Assembly: GCF_040744945.1 (NCBI RefSeq)
Contig: NZ_CP160453.1
Coordinates: 682,001 to 746,000 of the forward strand
Length of the DNA: 64,000 bases
Direction of reading: 5' to 3'
Origin: Saccharothrix sp. HUAS TT1
Lineage (GTDB): Bacteria; Actinomycetota; Actinomycetes; Mycobacteriales; Pseudonocardiaceae
How positions within the stretch are numbered: the stretch's first letter is position 1; each line of letters opens with the position of its first letter. The notes below the pieces were generated by a model. It worked only from the letters and a program-made list of their open reading frames with translations. It searched no databases and had not been told where the DNA came from. The position numbers and the translations under genes were made by a program. Below are positions 57,437 through 64,000 of the stretch, in pieces.

Positions 57437-60400
57437 ATGGCGCTCGACCCCGAAGGGCCCGGCACGCGTGACGTGCCGGGCCTTTCGTCGTCCAACTCCG
57501 CGTCGGGCACGGTGCACGGGTCCCTCGCCCAGATCGGCGTCGTGCACGGCGACGTGAACCTGACGACCGGCGCGCCGGTGCGGACCCGGTACCGGGAGAC
57601 GGTCCGCCGCATCGCGCCGCGCGCGCTGATCGGCCGCGAAGCCGAACTGGCCGAACTGGCGGCGTTCTGCACGGCCCCGTCGACCGCCGGCTCCTACTGG
57701 TGGTGGCGAGCGGCGGCGTGGTCGGGCAAGTCGGCGTTGATGTCGACGTTCGTGCTGAACCCGCCCCCAGGCGTCCGCATGGTGTCGTTCTTCATCACGG
57801 CACGCATGGCGGCTCAGAACGACCGGAGCGCCTTCATCGACAACGTGCTGGAGCAGTTGGTCACCCTGCTGGACCAGCCCCCACCGCCGCTGCTGACCGA
57901 GTCGACGCGGGAAGCGCACCTGTCGAGCCTGCTCGCCGAGGCCGCGGAGGCCTGCCGGGACCGGGGCGAGCACTTCGTGCTGCTCGTGGACGGCTTGGAC
58001 GAGGACCGGGGCGTCACGACGGGTTCGGACGCGCACAGCATCGCGGCGTTGCTCCCGGCGGACCCGCCGGCCGGCCTGAGGGTGATCGTGGCCGGCCGCC
58101 CCAACCCGTCGATCCCCACCGACGTCCCGGACCACCACCCGCTGCGCGCTGCGGAGGTCGTCCGTCCGCTCACGCCGTCGCCTGCGGCCCAGGCCGAGCG
58201 CCCTGGCCTGGAACGCGAGCTCAAGCGCCTCCTTCGCGGCACGTCGACCGAACAGGACCTGCTCGGCCTGCTCACCGCGGCCGGCGGCGGTCTCACCGCG
58301 ACCGATCTGGCGGAGCTTGCGGGCTTGTCCGCCTGGGACGTCGAGGACCACCTGCGGACGGTGACGGGCCGCAGCTTCAGCCGCCGGGAAGGCGACCACT
58401 CGGACGCCTACGCGCTCGGCCACGAAGAACTGCACAGGATGGCCGTCGAGGCGCTAGGGCACCGCCTCGACGCGTATCGTGGTCGACTGCACGAGTGGGC
58501 GGACCGCCACCGGGCCCGCCGCTGGCCGGACGACACTCCTCAGTACCTCCTCCACGACTACTTCGCCCTGCTCAGGCTCACCGACGACGTCGCGCGGATG
58601 CTCGCGTGCGCCACCGACCCGGACCGGCACCACCTCCTGCTCGACCGGTTCGGCGGTGACGGCGTCGCGTTGGCGGAGATCCTCGCCACGCAGTTCTGGT
58701 TAGTGGCCGAGGAGGCGCCGGACCTGATCGCGATCGGCCGCCTCGCCGTCCACCGCGACCGCCTCGCCACCCGCAACACCTCGCTGCCGCGCAACCTGCC
58801 GGGGCTCTGGGCGTCGCTCGGGCGGGTCGCCAGGGCCGTGGCGCTGGCCGAGTCGTTCGCCGAGACGGTCAAGAAGGACGCCGCCTACCTCTCAGTCGTG
58901 CGGGCCATCGGCCGGCTCGGCGCGAACAGGTCCCTCCACACCACCCGGGCCGTCGAACTGACCCACAAGATCAACGACGTCGTTCACCGCAACCGCGCGC
59001 TCGCCGTGCTGGGTCGGATCGGCGCGGTGCGCGAGAACGTCGAGGACCTGCTCGACCGGCAGGAGGCAGCCGTGCGGCTCATCGAGAACGGGTCGACGCG
59101 AGACCGCGAACTGGCGGCCTTGGCCCGCTCCACCGCCCACTTGGGTGACCTCCACCGCGCCACCGCCCTGGTCGAGTCGATCGCCGACGACGCGGTGCGC
59201 GTGCGCGCTCAGGGCTCGATCGCCCTGGCCGTCGTGGCCGGCGGTGACCTCGACCGCGCGCTCGCCCTCGCCGAGCAGGTCACCGACTCGACCACGCGCG
59301 TCCGGGTGACCGCCGAGGTCGCGATCGCGTTCGGCGAGTCGGGGGACGTCGACCAGGCCCGGAGGGTGCTGGCACGGCTCGCCGGGCCGGGCTGTGCGGT
59401 GACGTCCGACCGGAACGCGGTGGTCGCGGTGCGCGAACTGGCGGTCCTGGTCGGTGATCAGGCCCGCGCCGACGAGCTGAAGGGCTTCCTCGACGACGCG
59501 GGGCAGGGCGAGGAGCCCGGCCGCATCGACCCCCGTCCTCCGGCCGCAGCCGCCAGCGACCTCCAACGGGCCCGTGAGAGGGGGAATCTCATCCCCGGCC
59601 TCATGGACCGCGAGGCGGCCCTCGTCCAAGTGATCCGAGGGTTGGCCGAGATAGGAGAGTTCGCCCAGGCCGATTCGCTCACCTCCGCCGTTTCGCACCC
59701 TTGGCGACGCCGTGACGCGCTGGCAGTCCTGATACCGGCGCTGATCGCGGCCGGCCGGCAAGACCGGGCGGTCGCGGCGCTGCACCGGACCGAGGTCGCG
59801 GCACGCGGCGACGGGGACACCGCGTGGCGGGACCGCGTGCTGCTCTCGCTGGCCACCACCGTGACCGGGGCCGGTGACCTGCGTCAGGCAGAGGCGCTGT
59901 CCCGTTCCATCGCCGACCCTGCGGACCGGGCCGGCGCGTTGACCGCGGTCAGCCGTGCTGCCTGGCGGCGCCGCGATCCGGCTGCCGCCCGCCGACTGCG
60001 GGCCGCTGCCACAACCGCCGCCCGCTCCACCGCGAACGTCGAGAGACGTGACCGGGCGCTGGTGGCCATAGTTCGGGCCGCTGCGGGCCAGGATGATCTG
60101 GCCGAAGCCAAGGCCCTGACGGACTCACTGAGCACATCCCGGTTCCATGAGCTGGCCCTGTCGTCGGTCGCCCGCTTCGATCGCGCCTCGGACGTGGAGG
60201 AGGCGGACGCGGCACCCACTCCCCCCGCCCCTGTGGTGGCGGAAGAACCGCACCTCCCCTCACCGGTGGTACCTGACGAGGTGACGAGCGCGATCGCCCT
60301 GGGTGACTTGATCCGCGCCGCGGCTCTCACGTCCTCGATCGCACACCCGTCCGCACGCGGCACCGCGATCAAGGCACTGGTGACGGCCGTGGTGGCGACC

Positions 60401-60898
60401 GACGCCTGCGACAGGGCGCAGAAGATCGCGGTGCTGACCACCATCTGCCATCGCCCGTCGGCCAACCGGCTCGCTCGGCCCTGGACGCTCATGTCCGTCA
60501 TGTCCGTGGTCGACGCGCTGGTGGGTGCGGGAGAGTTCGACCTCGCCGAACAGGTCGCCAGGACTTGTCACGACAACCGGAGCCAAGCGCTGTGGCGCGT
60601 GGTCGAGGGAGCGCTGCGCGTGGGCGACCACGATCGGGCGAACACCGTCGCCGATTCGATCGCCGGTTCCGACCTCCCGTCCAGCGCCACCCGACTCATC
60701 CCTGACCTCAAGCCCGACACGGCACGGCGTGCGGCGGCGCGTGGGCTGGGCGGTGAGGCTTGGCACCGGCGTGCCGGGGTGCTGGCTCGGTTGAGCCCAG
60801 CCGCGCTGGAGGCCGTCATGCGGGAACTGGCCGTTGTCGAGGAGCGGACCAGCCGGGCGTTTCAAGGATCCCGGAGAGGGGAACGAACCCCCGATTAG
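57437..60898 (+). CDS. STAND-type NTPase with helical repeat C-terminus
   Basis: A 1153-residue protein starting at ATG 57437. An N-terminal motif GTVHGSLAQIGVVHGDVNL is followed by an NTPase: ALIGREAELAELAAF, a Walker A variant WRAAAWSGKSALM (first Gly replaced by Ala), and Walker B EHFVLLVDGLDEDRG, with GRPNPSIP as a likely sensor. Residues ~450-1150 are helical TPR/HEAT-like repeats (LARSTAHLGDLHRATALVE and similar). STAND proteins switch and oligomerise in signalling or anti-phage defence; no effector domain is identifiable. It contains a TTA codon (58700). It sits between prs and rplY, which normally adjoin. Confidence 0.75.
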   Translation: MALDPEGPGTRDVPGLSSSNSASGTVHGSLAQIGVVHGDVNLTTGAPVRTRYRETVRRIAPRALIGREAELAELAAFCTAPSTAGSYWWWRAAAWSGKSALMSTFVLNPPPGVRMVSFFITARMAAQNDRSAFIDNVLEQLVTLLDQPPPPLLTESTREAHLSSLLAEAAEACRDRGEHFVLLVDGLDEDRGVTTGSDAHSIAALLPADPPAGLRVIVAGRPNPSIPTDVPDHHPLRAAEVVRPLTPSPAAQAERPGLERELKRLLRGTSTEQDLLGLLTAAGGGLTATDLAELAGLSAWDVEDHLRTVTGRSFSRREGDHSDAYALGHEELHRMAVEALGHRLDAYRGRLHEWADRHRARRWPDDTPQYLLHDYFALLRLTDDVARMLACATDPDRHHLLLDRFGGDGVALAEILATQFWLVAEEAPDLIAIGRLAVHRDRLATRNTSLPRNLPGLWASLGRVARAVALAESFAETVKKDAAYLSVVRAIGRLGANRSLHTTRAVELTHKINDVVHRNRALAVLGRIGAVRENVEDLLDRQEAAVRLIENGSTRDRELAALARSTAHLGDLHRATALVESIADDAVRVRAQGSIALAVVAGGDLDRALALAEQVTDSTTRVRVTAEVAIAFGESGDVDQARRVLARLAGPGCAVTSDRNAVVAVRELAVLVGDQARADELKGFLDDAGQGEEPGRIDPRPPAAAASDLQRARERGNLIPGLMDREAALVQVIRGLAEIGEFAQADSLTSAVSHPWRRRDALAVLIPALIAAGRQDRAVAALHRTEVAARGDGDTAWRDRVLLSLATTVTGAGDLRQAEALSRSIADPADRAGALTAVSRAAWRRRDPAAARRLRAAATTAARSTANVERRDRALVAIVRAAAGQDDLAEAKALTDSLSTSRFHELALSSVARFDRASDVEEADAAPTPPAPVVAEEPHLPSPVVPDEVTSAIALGDLIRAAALTSSIAHPSARGTAIKALVTAVVATDACDRAQKIAVLTTICHRPSANRLARPWTLMSVMSVVDALVGAGEFDLAEQVARTCHDNRSQALWRVVEGALRVGDHDRANTVADSIAGSDLPSSATRLIPDLKPDTARRAAARGLGGEAWHRRAGVLARLSPAALEAVMRELAVVEERTSRAFQGSRRGERTPD
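57451..57487 (+). terminator. prs terminator inside the 5' end of the STAND gene
   Basis: A 16-bp stem (57451-57466 with 57472-57487, one G-U pair, 5-nt loop) 46 nt after the prs stop. It resembles a classic actinomycete terminator, including a TTTC end. It overlaps codons 5-17 of the STAND ORF. Confidence 0.8.
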
Positions 60899-61099
60899 GC
60901 CATGTCCCGCTGGTCGGCCTACACTGCTCGGGTTGCCTCGGCGAGGGCGAGCATCACGCTCGGCGTGATCGACGCGGCGGTTGTGATGCCGCGCGTGTTC
61001 ACCCTCCGCGCCGCCCGCCGCCGCAGGCCAACCCCCGCTTCGCCCCGCCCGACGCACCCGCCGACTTGTACCAGGCCAGACCGTTAGGAGAGCCCCACC

Positions 61100-61705
61100 G
61101 TGTCCGAGGTCCGTCTCGCCGCAGAGCAGCGCACCGAGTTCGGCAAGGGCGCCGCCCGCCGCACCCGCCGCGCCGGCAAGATCCCCGCGGTGCTCTACGG
61201 CCACGGTTCCGACCCGAAGCACCTGGCTCTGCCGGCGCTCGAGTTCGCCCGTGTTGTCCGCGAGCACGGTCACAACGCAGTTCTCACGCTGGACATCGAG
61301 TCCTCCTCCGAGCTGGCGCTGACCAAGACCGTCACCACGCACCCCATCAAGAACTACATCGAGCACGTCGACCTGCTGCTGGTGCAGCGGGGCGAGAAGG
61401 TCACCGTCGAGGTGCCGATCGTCCTCACCGGCGAGGTCGCCCCGGCGACCCTGCTCACGCAGGACCTCACCACCCTCCAGGTGGAGGCCGACGCGCTGAA
61501 CATCCCCGAGCAGGTCGAGTACTCGATCGCCGGTCTGGCCGCGGGCACCCAGGTGCACGCGTCCGACCTGGTGCTCCCCGCCGGCACCAGCCTGGTGACC
61601 GACGGCGAGGCCATGGTCCTCGCGGTGAACGCCGCGCCGACCGCCGCCGAGATGGACGGCGACAGCGGCGAGGCCACCGACGCCGAGGCCACCGAAGAAG
61701 GCTGA
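61100..61705 (+). CDS. rplY: ribosomal protein bL25, CTC-type general stress protein
   Basis: A 201-residue long form of bL25. The N-terminal 5S-RNA-binding domain begins VSEVRLAAEQRTEFGKGAAR, with KIPAVLYGHGSDPKHL. The C-terminal TL5-like beta domain runs QVEYSIAGLAAGTQVHASDL, then an acidic tail. GTG 61100 has TAGGAGAG upstream. The 201 bp before it contain no supported gene. Confidence 0.96.
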   Translation: MSEVRLAAEQRTEFGKGAARRTRRAGKIPAVLYGHGSDPKHLALPALEFARVVREHGHNAVLTLDIESSSELALTKTVTTHPIKNYIEHVDLLLVQRGEKVTVEVPIVLTGEVAPATLLTQDLTTLQVEADALNIPEQVEYSIAGLAAGTQVHASDLVLPAGTSLVTDGEAMVLAVNAAPTAAEMDGDSGEATDAEATEEG

Positions 61706-61727
61706 GCCCATCACGTCGGGCAACTCG

Positions 61728-61771
61728 AACGGCACGCCACCCCCGCCGCACGGCTGGGGTGGCGTGCCGTT
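61728..61771 (+). terminator. rplY terminator overlapping the next gene start
   Basis: A 16-bp perfect inverted repeat (61728-61743 with 61756-61771, 12-nt loop) begins 22 nt after the rplY stop. Its right arm contains the GTG start (61764) of the next gene, so the arrangement could also hide that start in mRNA structure. Confidence 0.75.
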
Positions 61772-62276
61772 CCCGTTCCTGAGCCCGGCGCAGGTGCGGG
61801 CCACCCGGTTCCCGCGCAGGAAGGGCAAGGGCTACGACCCGGCGCAGGTGGACGCGTTCGCGCTGCGGATCGCCGACGCGCTGGCCGGGCGCACCCGGCT
61901 GCACCCCGACCAGGTGCGGACGATCGCGTTCACCGAGATCGCCGGCGGGTACGACCAGCGGGCCGTGGACGACTTCCTGGCCGCGTGCGAGCACCAGCTG
62001 CGCTCCGGCCACGTGCCGCCGACGACGTTGCAGACCGGCGACGCGGTGCTGGCGGTGAAGCTGCCGCGGGCCCCGAACGGCTACGATCGCGGCGAAGTCG
62101 ACGCGTTCCTGGGGCGGGCCGCCGCGGCGCTGGACGGCCGCGGGCGGATGACGTCGAGCGAGGTCCGCCACACCAGGTTCAGCACCACGTCCGGGTTGCG
62201 GCGGGGGTACCAGGCGCGCGCGGTGGACGCCCTGTTGGACGAGCTTGAGCAGGAGTTGCGGTTCCGTGGTCGATGA
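61764..62276 (+). CDS. DivIVA-domain-like protein
   Basis: A 170-residue protein made of repeated units of the DivIVA/Wag31 N-terminal type: [49 protein letters not shown] and [14 protein letters not shown]. Each has the GY-D..VD-FL signature, so this looks like four tandem short units rather than one long coiled coil. DivIVA proteins recognise membrane curvature, but this one lacks the long coiled coil. GTG 61764 lies in a terminator arm; no better start is visible. Confidence 0.72.
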   Translation: MPFPFLSPAQVRATRFPRRKGKGYDPAQVDAFALRIADALAGRTRLHPDQVRTIAFTEIAGGYDQRAVDDFLAACEHQLRSGHVPPTTLQTGDAVLAVKLPRAPNGYDRGEVDAFLGRAAAALDGRGRMTSSEVRHTRFSTTSGLRRGYQARAVDALLDELEQELRFRGR

Positions 62277-62835
62277 CGTCGCCCTGGTCGTCGGGCTGGG
62301 CAACTCCGGGCCCAAGTACGAGGGCAACCGGCACAACGTCGGGTTCCTGGTGCTGGACGAGCTGGCCGCGCGGGTCGGCGGACGGTTCAAGGCGCACAAG
62401 GGCGGCGCCGAGGTGGTGGAGGGCAGGCTGGCCGGCCGCCGGGTCGTCCTGGCGAAGCCGCGCGGGTACATGAACACCTCCGGCGGACCGGTGGCGGGCA
62501 CGGCGAAGTTCTACAAGGCGCCGCCTGCGTCGGTGATCGTCGTGCACGACGAGCTGGACCTGCCGTTCGGGACGGTGCGGCTAAAGCTCGGCGGCGGGGA
62601 GAACGGGCACAACGGGCTGCGGTCGATCACGAAGTCGCTGGGCACGAAGGACTACCACCGGGTGCGGTTCGGGGTGGACCGCCCGCCGGGCCGGATGGAC
62701 CCGGCGGACTACGTGCTGCGCGACTTCTCGCTGGTCGAGCGCAAGGAGCTGGCGCTGGAACTGGACCGGACGGCCGACGCGGTCGAGGCGCTGCTGGAAC
62801 TGGGCCTGGAAGCCGCCCAGAACAAGTTCCACTGA
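62266..62835 (+). CDS. pth: peptidyl-tRNA hydrolase
   Basis: A 189-residue enzyme starting at GTG 62266, with AGGAG upstream, overlapping the previous gene by 11 nt. Signature [19 protein letters not shown] carries the catalytic His, [13 protein letters not shown] is the tRNA-binding region and [10 protein letters not shown] holds the catalytic Asp. It recycles stalled peptidyl-tRNAs. The rplY-pth pairing is conserved in actinobacteria. Confidence 0.97.
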   Translation: MVDDVALVVGLGNSGPKYEGNRHNVGFLVLDELAARVGGRFKAHKGGAEVVEGRLAGRRVVLAKPRGYMNTSGGPVAGTAKFYKAPPASVIVVHDELDLPFGTVRLKLGGGENGHNGLRSITKSLGTKDYHRVRFGVDRPPGRMDPADYVLRDFSLVERKELALELDRTADAVEALLELGLEAAQNKFH

Positions 62836-62875
62836 GAACGAGTTCCACTGAGCCCTCAACCGCGCCGGCCGCGCC

Positions 62876-64000
62876 TCACTTGACCGGCACCAGGGACGCG
62901 GCGGCGGAGCGGCGGAGCTTGCCGGACGGGGTCTTCGGCAGGCTGCCCGGCTTGAGCACCACCACCGAGAACGGCCGCAGGCCGACCGCGTCCACGACCC
63001 GGGCGCTGATCTCCTTGGTCAGCGCGCGCACCGCATCCTCCTCGCCGGCCAGCTTCGACTCGACCACCACGGCGAACCGCTCCCGCCGCGTCCCCGCGTC
63101 CAGCCGCACCGCCATCGCGTTGCCCGCGCGCACGCCCTCCACCGACGTCGCCGCGCGCTCGATGTCCGTCGGGTAGATGTTGCGCCCACCCATGATGATC
63201 ACGTCCTTGCGCCGCCCGCACACGACGACCTGGCCGTCCACCAGGTAGCCCTCGTCGCCGGTGTCGAGCCAGCCCTCGGCGTCCCGGGTGGCCACCGGGC
63301 CGTTCACCGTCAGGTAGCCGGGCGTCACCGCCTCGCCGCGCACCCGCAGCTGCCCCACCTCGCGCTCGCCCAGCACCGCGCCCGACTCGCCGACGACCTG
63401 CACCTCCAGCCCCGGCAGCGGCGGCCCGAGCAGCGGGAACGTCCGCGCGTTCGGGCTGTCCGGCGGCACCGGCACGGCGCGGTGGCCCGCCTCCAGCTCC
63501 TCCGGGTCGACCACGTCGACCGCGAGGCCGGTGAACACCGGTGCGAACGCCACGCCCAGCGCCGTCTCCGCCATGCCGTACGCGCAGAGCACGGACTCGG
63601 GTCGCAGCCCGAACCGCGCGCCCTCGTCGTTGAACAGCCGCACGGCGGCCGGGTCGATGGGCTCGGCGCCGTTCAGCGCGATCCGCAGCTTCGACAGGTC
63701 GAACGCGCCGTCGTCCACGCCCCGCATGCGGCGGGCGGCGATGGCGTAGGCGAAGTTCGGCGCGGCGGTGATCGTGCCCTGGTAGCGGCTGATCAGGTCC
63801 GGCCACAGGGTCGGCCGGCCGAGGAAGTCGACCGGGGTGACCTTGACCAGGTCGATGCCGAACAGCATCGGCACGGTCAGGAAGCCGACCATCCCCATGT
63901 CGTGGAACAGCGGCAGCCAGGAGACCATCCGGTCGGTCTCCGGGTCGAGCCGGGCGGCGACCTCCATGGCCTTGGCGTTGGACCACAGGTTTCCGTGCGT
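62876..64000 (-). CDS. acyl-adenylating ligase (FAAL / fatty-acyl-CoA ligase type), 5' truncated
   Basis: An ANL-superfamily enzyme whose N-terminus runs beyond the window edge; the frame is open to 64000 (THGNLWSNAKAM...). It has SWLPLFHDMGMVGFL, typical of FAAL/Pks-linked acyl-AMP ligases, NGAEPIDPAAVRLF, YGMAETALGV, and the hinge/lid motif WLDTGDEGYL, with catalytic Lys in PKTPSGKLRRSA. It activates fatty acids as acyl-AMP for lipid or polyketide synthesis. The position matches mycobacterial Rv1013 (pks16), which is also a ligase. Confidence 0.9.
   Translation of the reverse strand, partial: THGNLWSNAKAMEVAARLDPETDRMVSWLPLFHDMGMVGFLTVPMLFGIDLVKVTPVDFLGRPTLWPDLISRYQGTITAAPNFAYAIAARRMRGVDDGAFDLSKLRIALNGAEPIDPAAVRLFNDEGARFGLRPESVLCAYGMAETALGVAFAPVFTGLAVDVVDPEELEAGHRAVPVPPDSPNARTFPLLGPPLPGLEVQVVGESGAVLGEREVGQLRVRGEAVTPGYLTVNGPVATRDAEGWLDTGDEGYLVDGQVVVCGRRKDVIIMGGRNIYPTDIERAATSVEGVRAGNAMAVRLDAGTRRERFAVVVESKLAGEEDAVRALTKEISARVVDAVGLRPFSVVVLKPGSLPKTPSGKLRRSAAASLVPVK

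Noticed and set aside
57437..60898. Assigning the STAND protein to a named anti-phage system
   Set aside because: No effector domain or linked defence gene is visible; only the NTPase and repeat regions are supported.
60902..61087. 61-codon ORF before rplY
   Set aside because: No RBS, Arg/Pro/Thr-rich composition and no family resemblance; more likely a leader region.

Overview
High-GC actinobacterial chromosome, most likely a Pseudonocardiaceae/Actinosynnema-type genus. This rests on extreme GC3, many GTG starts, abundant 4-nt stop/start overlaps, DUF58/MoxR and SigE-family cassettes, and a core gene order matching mycobacteria. From memory, glmU, prs, rplY, pth, an acyl ligase, a TetR regulator, mfd, mazG, an LpqU-like transglycosylase, eno, ftsB, a DUF501 gene and ppx correspond to M. 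tuberculosis Rv1013-Rv1026. No prophage, transposase or CRISPR array was seen.

Layout. 1-5.7 kb: truncated thiolase, Bax-inhibitor-like membrane protein, a sortase-anchored surface protein with its class F sortase, and a NodB-like secreted protein. 5.7-9.0 kb: a complete PQQ operon pqqA-C-D-E-(small ORF)-B. 9.1-12.7 kb: a NarL-type two-component pair and a DUF885 metallohydrolase. 12.7-15.3 kb: a minus-strand cassette of a 40-codon peptide gene, an ATP-grasp enzyme, a SagB/ThcOx-type oxidoreductase and, downstream, a tRNA with a UAA anticodon but no long variable arm. This is the best candidate for an undescribed RiPP pathway. 15.4-25 kb: type II NADH dehydrogenase, a 22-bp repeat array, a DUF58/MoxR/DUF4129 operon, family-5 uracil-DNA glycosylase, an S10 peptidase and an ECF sigma/membrane protein pair. 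25.3-30.8 kb: an oligopeptide ABC transporter. 31-39 kb: ppx, a frameshifted CBM2 pseudogene, two lytic transglycosylases, a DUF501 protein, ftsB, eno, a hydrolase and a TPR protein. 39-48 kb: tricorn-type protease, mazG, a SurA-like lipoprotein, mfd. 48-52.8 kb: DUF4291 protein, a soluble-glucose-dehydrogenase-like lipoprotein that may use PQQ, TetR and an acyl desaturase behind a clear palindromic operator, and a hydrolase. 53-64 kb: tRNA-Gln, a GGDEF protein, glmU, prs, a 1153-aa STAND-type NTPase breaking into the housekeeping operon, rplY, a DivIVA-like protein, pth and a truncated acyl-adenylating ligase.

Connections. The PQQ operon makes the cofactor that the lipoprotein dehydrogenase at 48.6 kb may use. 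The RiPP-like cassette has its own near-consensus promoter and a strong hairpin just after the peptide gene, which would favour peptide over enzyme transcripts. Several hairpin terminators lie inside the 5' ends of the following genes (STAND gene, DivIVA-like gene, ATP-grasp gene), so expression of those genes probably depends on read-through or on internal promoters.
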